Source: Saxidomus purpurata (taxonomy: Eukaryota > Mollusca > Bivalvia > Venerida > Veneridae). Taken from it: 64,000 nucleotides of DNA. The stretch is from NCBI GenBank assembly GCA_022818135.1, contig JAFMSR010000002.1:20847085-20911084 (forward strand), given 5' to 3'. Made by a program: the position numbers and the translations under genes. The notes below the pieces were generated by a model. That model was given only the letters and a program-made list of their open reading frames with translations. It ran no database searches and was not told the origin of the DNA. Of the stretch, positions 1-13,099 are shown one piece after another (the first letter of the stretch is position 1; every line of letters begins with the position of its first letter).

Positions 1-1829
1 TGATTTTAGCTCATCAAGGTCTTTTGAAGCTGGGTCGATTGAAATTGATGTTGTTAAGCATGTGCTTACTTAGGAGCCATAACTCTGCTGCCTGTGACAT
101 GATCGAACTCTAAAGTCATCTTCCTAACACAATTTGTCTGTCTTTCAACCTTATACAAAAGGTGTTCATGACTATTCAAGACCATTTGCACAATTCTTAT
201 CTATCAAAATATCGTTTTCAAGCTATATCCAGGTTTAGTCAAAATGTTTGGCCTATTACACAATAAGTAAATTTTACCAGTTTAAGTATAATGCTCTAAG
301 TGACACTGATTCGCTTTAGTCAAAGTTTTGACCATTACGGTATATCACAGTTTAATTGAGATTGCTTAAGATACACAGACCAAATTATGCAAGAGTGAAG
401 AAGCACGAGTTAAGTATCGACCACTTTGTGTCTGCATGAGCTACACACCAGGAGCAACGTCTAAAATGTTTTGCATTCCAAATCTGTGTTTTATCTTTTG
501 ATATTGTTATCAATAGAAGAAATATCTATGCAACCTGTTACAACAGTTTTTGCTATTGATTACACGAGTCTTCTGATGGTATACATCAAGACGATTAGAA
601 GAATAAATGTTGTTTTCCATTTTAGGTTCAGTCAGCCGAAGATAATTCGGAGACAGATGCGATCCTGATCAGTTATTTTTTCTGTCTGATCATCTGAACG
701 TCTTTCACAACACAATCAAATTAAACTACATATGTAGTTATGAATTGAAACAAAGCATCAACGGACAAAATTTATTTGTCATCGGAGTTCAAGGACTAAC
801 CCTATTGCCCAGACATTGTAGAACACCATGTTTTTCTCTCTTTTGATATTAATTTATCTGTATGAATAACTCCGATTCTTTTATAGCAGTTATATGTGTG
901 CCATTATTTGTGAAACATAATAGAACGGACATATAAAAAGGTAAGTTTGACTCCAAGGAAAAGTGGGTGTTTATTTTAATAATGACATAGCTGATATTGC
1001 TAAACGTATGCCGCAACATTTTAGTGTTACTGGTGTTTCATCTTGCTCTACAAATTCATTGGATGAGGGTTTAATTTTGCATTGATATTCCTTGTGAGTA
1101 GTAAAATTAGTCTTTCGGGCTTTATTGTTCGACATGCTTTCGCAAGGTTTTCATGAAGTTCGTGATTTTTCATCTTTTTGTAAAGTTATTTCTCGAATTT
1201 TAATAGGGCTTAGAAGTGTTTTGATTTTGTAGTTGTAAGCAAACCAGAGCATGGAATGTGACGATGATTTTTAACAGAAATAGATTTACCAGTAAACCCT
1301 TTTTACGGACCTTTCAGATTTTAGGAATTTACTGGGCATTGAACCCCGTTCAAAATGTACGAAACAATGCAGCACTAAAGTATACACATCCCGATAAACG
1401 TGCTATTTCTTATATCTGTTTGCCCCGTTCTTTTTCGCTTGGGGATTTTAAGTCATTTAGGCAGCGATATATTTCATTCGAGAGTTCTTGGAATTGTAAT
1501 ACGTTCTTGTTCTCTAAAAGATATGACTATGCATGGTAACCAGCAAATTAAAACATACTGTTTTCACGTTTATACTACTTTTTGATACCACAGTGATCCA
1601 CGATAGAAGTATTTGGATTTGAAACTAAGAAAAAGTCTCAATAAGTTCAGGTTATACTGTACATAGGACCGGGTTTCAGACATTTATTTGAAAATCATTT
1701 GTGATATTTTTGACTGATGTCACAAGTTGATAAAGCAAATAAAAATTCGTATCCACGGTTTAAAGTTCTTTACCGATGTATAGAGAATAGTTTCTCGTTT
1801 CATTGTGGCCTCCTTTTGAAAGGACAAGC
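1..1829. other. Non-coding stretch, nothing recognised
   Basis: AT-rich DNA with only short chance open frames in all six frames. I see no splice-bounded coding exon, no tRNA-like boxes and no obvious inverted or tandem repeat. Confidence 0.6.
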
Positions 1830-2035
1830 CATTCTTTCAGATGAGACCTAAAAATCGAGGTCCCATGTATCGGTGTTGTACACCGGAATGTTAAAGAACC
1901 AGGGGAGTCTCTGGAACGGGGCACGTTCTGTATCTTGCACTATTCCCCGAAACCTAAAACAACTAATTTAAAACTCTTCTGGGGCGTTGGTCATATGGAT
2001 TATCCGCTATCAACGATAAACTCTAAAATGCTTAC
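1830..2035 (+). repeat. SINE body, 5'-truncated copy
   Basis: This segment matches, with substitutions and small gaps, the downstream body of the SINE at 61163-61455. Shared landmarks in order are CTTTC(A/G)GATGAGAC, CGAGGTCCCATGTAT, GTCTCTGGAA, ATCTTGCACTAT, CGAAACCTAA, CTCTTCTGGG, GCGTTGGTCATATGG and CAACGATA. The tRNA-like head is absent, as expected for 5' truncation in target-primed reverse transcription. The family name is not known to me. Confidence 0.75.
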
Positions 2036-2039
2036 GTAG

Positions 2040-4205
2040 GACCAGCAGTCACTCTGCTTAATGTTTTAAGTTTTTATACTTAAGTCACTTACATTACACT
2101 TCGTTATTTCTGTAAAAAGTATATTAAAGTTCTAAATCTTTTTCAGTCACTTTGTTCTCATATCTTATTTTAGCAGAATAATTTCGCAGAATGCTTTAAA
2201 GCCTGTGCAAATAAGGAAACCCTCGTGTATAATTTGTGCAGTGTTGATTCTCCGTATATTATCGGCAACGTAAACACAATTCCTTGCATATTACCGTCAT
2301 TGATAATGAAAAATACTTAATACGGTAGTTTACATGCAAAACGCAATTGCTAATGTCGCCAATAATACCAATTCAGTCAAAGAGAAAAAACTCACCTTTT
2401 GATAAAAGTCCTTAAAGATAAAAGGAATATTGGGGATAAGTGCTTATTTACAACATGTTGCCTGAAAAACACAATAAATACGCTGGCATAAAACAGAAAT
2501 GTTTGCGTGATGGAATAAATCTGGCAGCCAGCTTGCAGCATCTTCTTGAGCAAAAATTGGTAATAAGACAACCATAAACACCAAGGTTTACGCACAATCT
2601 CGAGCACACAGAACAATGCTTTTATCAATCGGGCTCTTTTCTCGGCAATTTAAACAACAATCACAGATAAGATCGTTGCCGGCGCCAACTCGATAGATTA
2701 CTTCATGAATATATATTGCATTGAAAGGCCGAAATAAAAGACATATTATGTACGTTTTTTTTCCTTTTTGGTGACAAACGGCATGTAACGTTGCGATCTT
2801 CGAATTAAGTAACAAGCTGTTGGTAGGTAAACGTTGGTGTTTTTACAGAAATGTGATAAGATTGCTGAAGGATAATTACATTCAGGTATTTCTTAAATTT
2901 ATACTTGCTTAAGAAGAAATTGTTTCCTGATATGAAATATGTGTTTGTTATGTTGTATCTCAGGACGATTTGCTCAGAGTTTTATTTGATTTGTTCCATC
3001 AATTTCGTATGTGAAAATTGCTGTTGCACGCATTAGATTCATGTATAAGTAAAATAATAGCCTCTTGTGAAATTAAAAGAGTGTTCACTAACTTTATAAG
3101 ATTTAGAATAAAAACAATAATTTTGTAAAGAAAGTTTGAATACTTTTGTGAAAATAATCTTTTGATCAAAATATGATATTCATAAAGCAAACATTTTAAC
3201 ATTAAAGTGATAGTGTTTGGCGAGCAACTTCTTTTCAGCAGAATGTTTTTGCAGTGAATGTTTACATGAAATGCATATCATTGCAATAACAATTATACCG
3301 GTATTTGCCAATTAATCTCCATATAATATCAATTAAATACATTTATAATTTCTTAGAGTTCTTGAATACAATAATCATCGTAGACGTTATGCTCCCTATT
3401 TTCCACATTGAGGAACGTTCAAAATGAAAATATTTGAAATCATTGAACACATTTTGCGACAACTTTAACAAATTATATCTGAAAGATGGAATTTAAATGA
3501 GTTCTTGTGAGATTTAACTGTTTTGAATTTTAGTGGTCTCTTTTTTGAACGATTATCTTGACGAACCAAAAACGGCGTGGGAGTTGTTCCAGTTAATGAC
3601 ATTTTGAACCTCGTGCCTTCCCCAGGCCATGCAGGTTGCGTGTTCACCAAGTACGACGAGAGGGCTACAGATTCGAACGGCTTAGGGAAGCCATAATAAT
3701 TCCGTTTTGCCCCTCAACCCTCCCCCCCCCCCTCTTTCCGAAATTGATTCCATCTTCAGTAAGTCTCAAGAGCGAATGATATTAGCCGTAAAAACTTATT
3801 TCGGGAGTAAAGTAACTGCGCATAAATAAAAAAGAACACGTACAACGAAACGTCGGTTTTCAAACATATACCACACCAAGATATGTTTACATCCTGAAAG
3901 CAGTGTATGCACTCTTGCATCAAGACATGGTCCTGTATGGATCTTTCATTCTTGCATATCGGATCGGCATTTCCAGTGATTTTGCCCATGCCGGAAAAAC
4001 CGGTCTGGCACCCCTCCTATGCCGGACGACTCTCGTGAATCACTTATGACGTAACGTTATAAAATTGTGACGTCAATTCCCAAACAGAACGTCGGAAAAT
4101 CGTTTGTTTTTCATGATAATTCATCTTTTGATGAGTTTGCTTTAGAAATCTTCTTTAAAGAGCAGACGGTATGCAAGAAAAGTTTCCATCATGAGACACT
4201 TGGCT
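2040..4205. other. Non-coding stretch with a C-run
   Basis: No gene is supported. The only local oddity is a run of eleven C at 3722-3732. A segment around 3590-3710 is less AT-rich and may be a decayed SINE, but I could not identify promoter boxes in it. Confidence 0.5.
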
Positions 4206-4302
4206 CAGATGGAAATCCGTCACTCGGGTAACTGTTTCGGGAACTCGGCGGCCTCGTTCCCGCCAAAACAGTTACCCTCGGTGACGGATATTTCGATCTG
4301 AA
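4206..4302. repeat. Imperfect fold-back (inverted) repeat
   Basis: The left arm (about 4206-4248) contains ATCCGTCAC, GGGTAACTGTTT and CGGGAAC. The right arm (about 4256-4302), read as reverse complement, contains the same three blocks in the same order, with a few mismatches and one-base gaps. The loop is about 10 bases and GC-rich. It resembles the end of, or a whole, small fold-back mobile element; no flanking duplication was established. Confidence 0.65.
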
Positions 4303-4849
4303 CCTCGTGCTCATACGAAATTATTATTGTTTATAATTAGTTCAGCTTGCGTTATAACTATTACAGGTACGTGTAAAGATATAGGCAAGCGTCGATTTCA
4401 TATTCCCTTTTTAATGTTTCATATAACTTGCAGTATGATTTTAATATATGCAACTCGTATTCCGCCATGTAAAATGTCCTATACTCTGTAGTCAATTCAC
4501 AACTATATCAATTCATATTGGCTTAATTGTTTTTTATTTGTAAAACTGTTTGCGACCATATACTGTCGGACATGTTAACTGAAGGTTTAACCATATTCTA
4601 ATGCACCATGGGCTAAAATGTAGTACATTTTAATTAAAATTCGTTGAGTTTTCGAACCGTATATAATTTCAGGATCGACATAACATCGTTTACGTAAGTG
4701 CGGTAAAATAGATATTCATTGCTTAAGTTCTTTGCTATTAAATTTTTATTGAGATTCCACAGTCTGAGCTTGCATGTCAAATATTACTAGAATACGGATG
4801 ATTATCAAGAAAACAAAGAAAAAATAGGAACGAAATCATTTCTTTCAAT

Positions 4850-5190
4850 GTAAATGTGTTTTGTGAAATGTTATTCCATTTGTAAAATTGGTCAATTGTG
4901 CAGAACTTTCCCCCATACTTGATTACTCTAATACTTGCCTGTCAAGATTCACAAACTTTCTGACAAATGGGAACTCTTAGAGAAAAGAAGGCGAATCGTA
5001 TGTGATCAGTTATTTGATTGGCCTTAAATTCTTCCTGCATAAACATTCTGTTTTTGTTCGTCCCAGACATAGTAAATCATACTTTTGTTTAATTAATGGA
5101 ATCACACTTCCGCACGGAAACTTGCTGCTTCACTTGCAGAATGTTGGAAATGAAAATAGACTCCCGGCTTAAATCTTACCGAATTTCTCC
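4850..5190 (+). repeat. Duplicon block A, copy 1
   Basis: Diverged direct copy of 9830-10110. Shared landmarks in order: TTATTCCATTTGTAAAATTG, TGCCTGTC(A/G)AGATT, GTCCCAGACA, TAAATCATACTTT and GAAATGAAAATAGA followed by CCGGC. Same orientation as its partner. No conserved reading frame was found. Confidence 0.65.
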
Positions 5191-5307
5191 GAGTAAGTAT
5201 GAATAACAATTCTAACATGACTCACGATTTTGTCTCTATATACAAAGAGTAGAAAAATTATGTTATATTAAACAATAAACAACGCAGGAACCAATATGCT
5301 GTAAATA

Positions 5308-5315
5308 TGACGTCA
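5308..5315. promoter_or_regulatory. Perfect cAMP-response-element-like octamer
   Basis: TGACGTCA. Further perfect copies are at 4068, 22915, 25813, 39215 and 44728. Whether any is functional is unknown. Confidence 0.25.
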
Positions 5316-5344
5316 AATCGCACTACATAAAAACTTGACATTCC

Positions 5345-5430
5345 ATCTGAAATGAGTCTCGGTCGTAATTAATCGAAGTTGTAAGAACTTGTTTCGCAAT
5401 CAAGAGTAGATAAATAAGTATAAATTTCTT
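5345..5430 (+). repeat. SINE 3' fragment
   Basis: Matches the last part of the SINE at 46463-46707: ATGAGTCTCG, GTTGTAAGAACTTGTTTCGC, AATC(A/G)AGAGTA and AATAAGTATAAA. The 5' portion with tRNA boxes is missing. Confidence 0.75.
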
Positions 5431-7389
5431 TGTATCTTATCCGGTAAGCTTTTTCTTTTACCCAACAATACCAATCGGCAGAATTGAAGTAAAATGAATA
5501 AATAAATGAATAATATACTAGTAGTGCCGCTAAATCAATCTTAAGTGATGAAGCAACATATTAACGGATTTGTATTTTCGGCACATGTGTGATATTCGGT
5601 ATATATCTATCAAGCTGTGGTACGATTGCTATACGTTGAAGACCATGATGAAAATGCTGATCGTACTGATGGCTGTTCAAATTTCAATGAACAGCTATTA
5701 AGATGTTGTGCGCTGAAAACTGAGATGAGCAGAACAATTGAAGTTTTATTTTAGTAATTTAAATTAAATCTGGAATTGTTACGGGCGTCTTCTTAGAAGG
5801 ATAAATATGACATACTCAATCGAATGTGGCCACATTGTGTTGAACATTGGAGTTCAACAAAAGAATTAAAACTTACATTTTGCCTTTTCAAAAAAGGAAG
5901 TTGGTTCTCCAGTTTTCAAATATCTTTTGTAATTTTCCAGAGGTCTCTCAGAAATGGGCTGTAAATAGGTTGTAAATGAATAAGCAAGCCTATATTGAAT
6001 TATAGCTGAAAGAACTTTTCTTCCAATGATGTGCAACGTACATCTCTGACTGTTACATCGTGCAATAAAGCGAAAGTAGGACAAAAAGTCTTTCAGGTCA
6101 ATCTACGGAAATATCGAAATATTCACTCGTTTCTCTGTAGCAGTATTTCAAACAGGAAAAAGCTCCAATGCTATTGTAAAGTTTTAGAAGCCAGTTTCAA
6201 AAAACGAAACCGCTTGGTGAAAATCCAAACGCTTATTTTCTTTAGTTTTGCATCTTTAAGCTTGGTGTCAAACGCCCTTGAGAATAGCCATCTGCAGTTC
6301 TTCTTTTCTGAGGACAATATAGAATATGGAAACATTAAAAACAAATTTTAAATCTTGCATTGTAATATTTGGATGAACATGGGATATAGATGAAAGCTTA
6401 AGATCAACGCCAAGTTTTCATCTTTTTCCACGCTCATTGTATATCCCGAAGATTTTAAGATCGTTTACCAAGTCTCCAATCATTTCGAGGAATTTATAAG
6501 GCTGATTTCTACTCCATGGCATCTTGCTGAAAGTTCTAAACATAGCCTTTGCATATTTAATTCTGGATGAATAAATCAGGAAATGTCATCGTCCAAACCT
6601 TGAACAGTTATTCAACTTATTTAATACATTTATGTTTTATTGTTGTTTAAGTTATCCATTAGGTGCCCTGTCCTTTTTAAAAAATACTTTAGCCTTACTT
6701 TTGAGTACCTAAGTGACTAATGGCCAGGTATATGATATATAAAACAAAACACAGTTTACAACTTTGACTATTTTATACAGATTATGATAAATTGTGTTAC
6801 GCAATTTCCGGCCGTAAACTTACCAATAACCGATCAGCTGGATCAATCATTCGTAACTATTCGACCAGCATTAACAGAAATATGTATGTGTATTTAAGTT
6901 CGTCAAGATTTTATAACACATGGACTTTATATGCATTAATTTTGTATTAAAAAATAGAAAAAGAAAATCAACGCACTAATAGTTTAAACATTTAATTTTG
7001 TATTGTCATTTTCTTTTGTGGATATTAGAGCATATTTTAAGACCAGAGTGTTTCCCTGCAAGTCCGTAGGGTATTTGCTAAGATTGACTTTATAAAGTCA
7101 TATTTTAAAGTATTAATCATAAAATGTTCATTTCACAAATGCATTTTATAACAAGACGCAGCGGTTAACAATGATTCTACAATGATTCAACAATGATACT
7201 ATATTGTCCATACATGTATTTCTCTTTGAAGTGAAAATAGTTTCTGCAATTATAAGTGCTGAATCATTGAGACACATTCATTTTAGACAAATAAAAGCGA
7301 ACAAAGTTCTTACTCGCTGACAGTAAAAATTTCTCAATTTAAATATCCTAGAATAATCCGGAAATTAATACTTCTTTTCCCTTCCACGT
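5431..7389. other. Non-coding stretch
   Basis: No gene seen. A short three-copy repeat of an ACAATGATTC-like 10-11-mer lies at 7168-7200. The longest open frame (6031-6351) has no recognisable domain and no good splice context, so I treat it as chance. Confidence 0.5.
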
Positions 7390-7625
7390 GACAGGTTGCA
7401 GACGTGACCAATGCATTTAGAATAACACCGCGTTAAACGATGACATCAAATGACATTTATTGTTTGTTAGTTAGGAGGCTTGTCTTTAGTCGTCTGCTGA
7501 ATTACATAAACCACTCTAGAATTAACAGATTAAAGACTGAGGGAGAAAGGAGTAAACCACTCAGAACAGGCAATAATGTCCGAGAAGTTTTCTATACCCA
7601 TGAGAATACGTGGTTCTTAAAATGA
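7390..7625 (+). repeat. Duplicon block B, copy 1
   Basis: Direct, diverged copy of 13565-13835. Shared landmarks: GACCAATGCATTT, AGGCTTGTCTTTAGTCG, AATTA(A/G)(C/T)AGATT, CAATAATGTC and CCCATGAGAATAC, in the same order and strand. A 61-codon open frame here is broken in the partner copy, which argues against coding. Confidence 0.7.
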
Positions 7626-9624
7626 TCATTTGTAGCTAATGTTTTAAACAACGACACAGATTGAGGGTTGACAGTAACGGTAAGTAAATGAACAAAATAT
7701 GGGGAAACACACCCATGGAGTCTTTTATTAGTTTCATTTGATCACTATAATAATGTGTTATTGTTTTGAAGACCAGTCCCTGGCAAAATTTTCTTAAACA
7801 GATGCCGAGAGTCCAAGATGACCGCCACATTTTAAAACATTATATAAAGTGTAATTTCTTTAGGAGCGTTGGTTTGATTTAAATGTGTTATTCTTCATAA
7901 CGATAACACATGAATACAATGTTTCATTTGCACCATATAGTAGATATGATTTTGAATATGGCTTTATTAGGCGAAATGGTCAAATATGTATATGTAGCAT
8001 TGACTGTTAAAATGGAGGGGGTAAATTGATCTTTCTTCCCCCTACTGGCAATCGAGAGTAAATTAATTAGTACACGTATAGAAAAGTCTTTTTTATTATA
8101 TAAAATTATCACATTAATCAGTTGCATTAGGAATTCTTGGTAGATCAGACGGTCGTCAAAAACCATAGCAGTATGATCAGAAAAGAAAGGAAACTAATGA
8201 ACAAATATGTTAAACTATATGAACCTTTAGTCTGTCCTTTTTAATAACTTAATGTGAAGCAAGAGTCATCCCAGGTGATTTAATAGAAAGAACGAAGACA
8301 CTGACTAACCGACCGCCTTCCCACTGGGTGAATGACGTTACATAAACGGAGCACAATGTAGATTTGATGGTTTAACACAGCAGGCCCATGACGGGCATGC
8401 AAGTATTGCTAAGTAAAAGGCGATCTATATTAAGTTCAACAGTTTACACTAAAATCAGTTGATAAGAGTTAAAGAATTAAACTTCCAATGGCTTCTAAAA
8501 TTGACAACGAAAATAAGTAACATAAGAGAGGCTGTATGAAATTTACCCTTAAAATTATATGAATTTTCAGACCCTGGTAGCCATCTTGGATTCCTGGCCT
8601 CTGTGAAAGGGGTAAGAAATTTGTTTCACAAAGTTTTAGAGCAATAAGAAAAAGCTAAAACTGGGTTCTTTCTCGCGTAAGCTGGCAGGACTGAAATTAA
8701 ACCTCTGTACTCGATACCCGGTATGTTGACACACATTTACAATGGATTATTAAAAGAGATTTCCACTGAATGGAAACATCGTTGTGAAACACATTTATGT
8801 AATTTCTTTGTCATTCGTTATTTTTAATTATAACTAAAAATGTTCTCTTAAAGTACATATCAGACCTGTTTTTCAATAGGCATGATGATTGTTACTTTTA
8901 GGATTAATATCACTTTTATTTTAGGTTAATAGCTCTTTGAAACGGCAACATGATAGTTTAAAATAGTCATCTTCTATGACTGAATAAAATATTCTAAAAA
9001 TTTGAAATAGGTCGATGCATAGTAGTTAATACCATGTAGAGCATTGATAGTGTCGCGTCTTTTGTTTGCAGCCAGTGTCTGCTAATAAATTATGCACGAT
9101 GCCCACTCGTACAATGTGCTACTTATATGAATAATATTCAAAGTACTCTTTCAAATCAACACACAATAAGTTTTTGAATAAATACTTTACAGTTATTTCA
9201 TTATAATATTTATTTTCACAGTCGCATGCATTGACATGTACAATATACACAGAATACATATTACTAATAAAGTCGTTTTCATGCCATTGTATTGTAAAAG
9301 AAATAAGATACTGCTTGCTTTACAAAACAATTTATTTTGAAAATCCTATTCGAAAATCAAACGCATTATAAACACCCTTGTAAAATCGTACTTACAATTA
9401 TTCTTACATGCATTGAGGTTATCTATTGAAGCGAATGTGTAAAATGTCATACAAGTGGTACATGCAGACCCGAACGATGCAGTATGTATGTCAGGATGCG
9501 TGAATATCTTGTTGTGTGTCTGAATGTGAAAAGGTTGTATATGTTGCCATGGCATTAAGAAAATAAGTGCTACTCATGGGCAGTTTAATTTGGTTTCAGT
9601 CATATAAGCAACCTCTCGGAATAT
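7626..9624. other. Non-coding stretch
   Basis: No coding exon, RNA gene or complete repeat recognised. It lies between duplicon blocks B1 and A2 and may contain further, too-diverged duplicon sequence near 9400-9600. Confidence 0.45.
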
Positions 9625-10260
9625 GTTGTGTTTGTAGTGAATGCTCCTCCTTCATTGTGAACATTTAGACTCCGGACTTTTCAGTTCGTTTTGGTAAGAA
9701 AGAGCGCAAAGGTTCTTAACATGAATCAAAGTCTTAAATAACAAAGTGAGTAGGAAATTTATCTGCAAAAAAGCCGAGAAAGCAGATGAAGAATTAAGAA
9801 ACCCAAAAGGAATTTCGTGTGAGACTATCAATATGTTCTGTAAAATATTATTCCATTTGTAAAATTGTCTTTTGCGTTTAATTTTCCACATGCCTGTCGA
9901 GATTTGTAAACTCTTGACAGATAGAAACACTGAGAGAAACGAAGGCAAGTTGTGTGTTACAAGTCATGTTATTCTCCTTAATTTTCTACTGCGTTATTCT
10001 ATTTTCTGTTGTGTCCCAGACACACTAAATCATACTTTCATCTAATTCATGAAAACACACTTGAACACGCGGAAGAAATGTAGTTAGAAATGAAAATAGA
10101 TTTCCGGCGTGAATCTTTCGCAGTAGACACTTCCTTCTGAAAGTCTGATGCGATTTAAAAAAGGATTGTTCTATCTCCTAACAGACATACATTTCCTTGT
10201 GCATACTGTCTCTTTTATCTTGAAACTTTGTGCCTGGTAGAAGCCATTGAAAGCAACGTG
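9625..10260 (+). repeat. Duplicon block A, copy 2 (most complete)
   Basis: This copy bridges the other two. Its part at 9830-10110 matches 4850-5190. Its start (TGTAGTGAATGCTCCTC), middle (CACTGAGAGAAACGAA; CTCCTTAATTTTCTACTGCG; TGTCCCAGACAC) and end (AACAGACATACATTT) match 15120-15360, which lacks some of the internal sequence. No shared reading frame. Confidence 0.7.
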
Positions 10261-11340
10261 AAAATGTTTAATTAATTGTAGGACTTGGTTTCGGTTACTT
10301 TATCTTAATTAACCTAAGCGTATGTCACTGTATAAAGCATTGTTTCTTCCCTGACATCTGAGCAACTTGATATTATTCTCCCTCAGAACTGTATTTAGGA
10401 ATGTGACACAACAAGCTTTTTCTTTGGAATTGGCAAGAAATCAGTCATTTAGCTACTGAGTGATGTTGTATGCACATGCAAGTATATTTGTGATGCTGAG
10501 CGTGCATGTGAATAAATAAAACAGCCCTGTACAGTGGTATGTGGCTGTGGGACAAGCATTGACAACCAGCAGTGTTGTTTTCAAACAAATAATGAAATAG
10601 TTAGAGATAACAGTGCAACAATGATAATATGTATTAAAAATCAATGACGGGAATTTTTTTTGGAAGTTTCACTATACTTTGTACTAAAATCCGCTGTAAA
10701 CATTGTAGTTCTATAACCTGATATTGATTGGTAAATTATTACATTGAAAATTGTTATTACTTCAAAAAGAACTTTAGATACTAGTAAAAATTGTAACAGT
10801 TACTGTTTACAACTGTATGTTATGCAATATAGGCTGGCATTGATAGCAGATAGCCTACATTGACATGGTGGGTGGTGTAAACGTACATTATATGTAATTT
10901 CATATTAAATTTGTTGTGGTTAGCTGTAGTAAAACTGAGAAAATCTCTTGATTACATGTACATATTTTCCACCTTAAACAAGCTAACTGTATGTGGTCAG
11001 TTATATTAGTGTGTATATGTTCATACTGAAGTTACAACCACATGTAGCAAAAATGTTGTTGAAAAATATATAGTACCCTTATAACATAATACGCTTTAAA
11101 ATGTCTATTGTTCAAGTTTTATTTAATTCAAAGATAATTTGATACAATCTTGTGCTGTATAAATGTGTCATAAAGTAGATAAAATATGTTGTTAGTGTTA
11201 TAAGTACATGCAATGCTACATATGATGTATAATGAATTTTATGTATTTTAGGTGATATTGACCTTGAAATGACTTTGACCTGGACCTCTGCTGATCCAAC
11301 TTAGTACAAAAGAGTCAAAGCAGTAGCTTAAGAAACCTTG
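10261..11340. other. Non-coding stretch
   Basis: AT-rich with scattered TACATGTA-type motifs. I see no gene and no defined repeat. Confidence 0.5.
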
Positions 11341-11545
11341 TAATCAGGGGAGCGGTGAGGTAGAGGTTTATGTGTCTACCGCTCATCCCGGAGGTTGTGG
11401 GTATGAGCCCCACCAAGGTCACGACCGTACCTCCTCATATGACAATAGTACTGGTTTTTCCAGGAAGCGGACTCGAGTTTGACTCGATATCTCAAAGCTT
11501 TCTTCACAATCGAGCTAAAATGAATTAGTATAAACTATAAACTAA
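11341..11545 (+). repeat. tRNA-derived SINE
   Basis: The head at about 11349-11420 has a decayed tRNA-like layout (a GTGAGGTAGAGG segment and GTGGGTATGAGCCCC where a B box would sit). The 3' tail (CACAATCGAGCTAAAATGAA followed by TTAGTATAAAC) resembles the tails of the SINEs at 5345, 30748 and 46463, although the heads differ. Polymerase III-type origin is inferred from this layout. Confidence 0.6.
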
Positions 11546-11665
11546 AACGTCTCCAGTAAACATCGTTGCATCGTATGAGGGTTTTAGATGCAGCAAGCGG
11601 AACTGAAAGATTTTAGTGCGGTGTGTCAATACTACTCTTATTAACATTTATACTTTTCTTTTTAG

Positions 11666-11726
11666 TCCCTTGAAATGATAACAATTTTGTAAAAAGTTTT
11701 TACAAAATTGTTATCATTTCAAGGGA
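11666..11726. repeat. Perfect 30-bp hairpin palindrome
   Basis: Positions 11666-11695 are the exact reverse complement of 11697-11726 (30 of 30 pairs), with a single G at 11696 between the arms. The arm begins TCCCTTGAAATGATAAC. Transcribed RNA would form an almost loopless hairpin. Such perfect symmetry in diverged non-coding DNA suggests a recent inverted duplication or strand-switch event. No flanking target duplication was identified. Confidence 0.9.
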
Positions 11727-11916
11727 TAAAAACCTATATTTTTGTAAATGTGTTAAGATATGTGTTTAAACATCATTTATGCAATTTATCAAATTTTAAT
11801 ATCTGATAGAATGATTATTTTTGGTGAGTTTTAACTATTTGGCCTTGAAATGACATTGACCATGACTCTGGCAGATCAAGATATTGAAGTAAATTTGAAG
11901 CATGGGTACTGATGTA

Positions 11917-12724
11917 TTATGTTGAATCAAATAGTTTACCATTCCAGGTGTGTTTAAAACACTCCTTAAGATTCAAATAAATGAAGGTATTTTTCCGGCG
12001 CAGCCGTATTAAGCTCGCCTTTTGCCCGGAAGTTCGTTGCCTTTCAACCACCAATGAAATGACGAGTAGAATGAATAACATTATTTGAAATGAGAAATTT
12101 GCGCTGTAAGGCAATTTCTAATTTATGATACAGAGTGCATAGAATTACCGAAAAATAATCGAAAAAGACCTAATACAGGGTGCAAAGAATTACCGAAAAC
12201 AACCGAATAAGACTGAAAAGGACCGAAAAACAGTTTATGCAGACCGAAAACAACTTTTTTTAAAAGATAATGTATAATTTATAATTTTAATTGAAAATAA
12301 ATGAAGGAATATGTAAATAGTCAATCACAAGTAGCGATATAATATTATATATTTAGAAATATAAGCTGTTTTCTGTATTTGTTTTTCGGTCTTTTTTGGT
12401 CATTTTATTTGATTTGTAATACGATAATTTCGAATTTCTTCATTTATCCATGGACCTATATAGTGAGAAGGAGAATAGACAATAAAATACTTTTGTGTTT
12501 TCAGTTTTTCTTGAATGGGTTAAAAATTTAAGTACGTATGTTATTCACAACTATCAACATAATATGTTGTTACCTTCAAATTAATGTTAATTACAAGTGT
12601 AGAGTATTTATACTTTCGCGGCCAGTGAATTACTATCAATAACTCGAGTAGCACATTTATAAGAAAAACAAGAATTAAGTTTGTTTTCTTGATATACATG
12701 TTGTTATAGATTGAGACAGATAGG
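11917..12724. other. Non-coding, ACCGAAAA-rich
   Basis: Several ACCGAAAA-like words occur at 12145-12255, and an inverted counterpart (TTTTTCGGTC) lies near 12383. This may be a decayed inverted-repeat element; the arms are too short and irregular to define it. No gene. Confidence 0.35.
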
Positions 12725-12806
12725 TGGCCGGTTAGCTCAACCGGGAGGGCATTAGCAAAACTTTGCAAGGAAAGTTACATGGGTTCGAATCCAGGTCAAG
12801 GTCCTG
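12725..12806 (+). repeat. tRNA-like SINE head or tRNA pseudogene
   Basis: An A-box-like TAGCTCAACCGGGAGGGC at 12733-12750 and a B-box-like GGGTTCGAATCC at 12781-12792 sit about 48 bases apart. A normal anticodon stem and acceptor stem cannot be drawn, so a working tRNA is unlikely. A SINE relic is the simpler reading. Confidence 0.65.
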
Positions 12807-13099
12807 TTATTTTTTCCACCTTGTGACCTTTGGAGCCTTCCGACTGAATAAAATTAATTTTTAATTATAAATATCTAGCTATCAATCGCTTTCATATACT
12901 AAAAATTGCGCCGACTATCGTTTTAAAGGTAGTTCTTGTTGGTGCTTATTTTTACTTTGACCTTTTCCAACTTGCCACCCAAGATCGGCAACGTTTATTT
13001 CTTGTCCAATAAACCTTAATGTCTCCCGAACATTTTGGTATATAACTTGGCTTGTTACCTTTTAGTGCATACTGGACTCAAGTAACAACCAAAATGCTA

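Noticed and set aside
6031..6351. 106-codon + frame
   Set aside because: Alternative start only, no domain or splice support, chance length in a window this size.
7440..7625. 61-codon + frame in duplicon block B1
   Set aside because: The corresponding frame in B2 is interrupted by stops and shifts.
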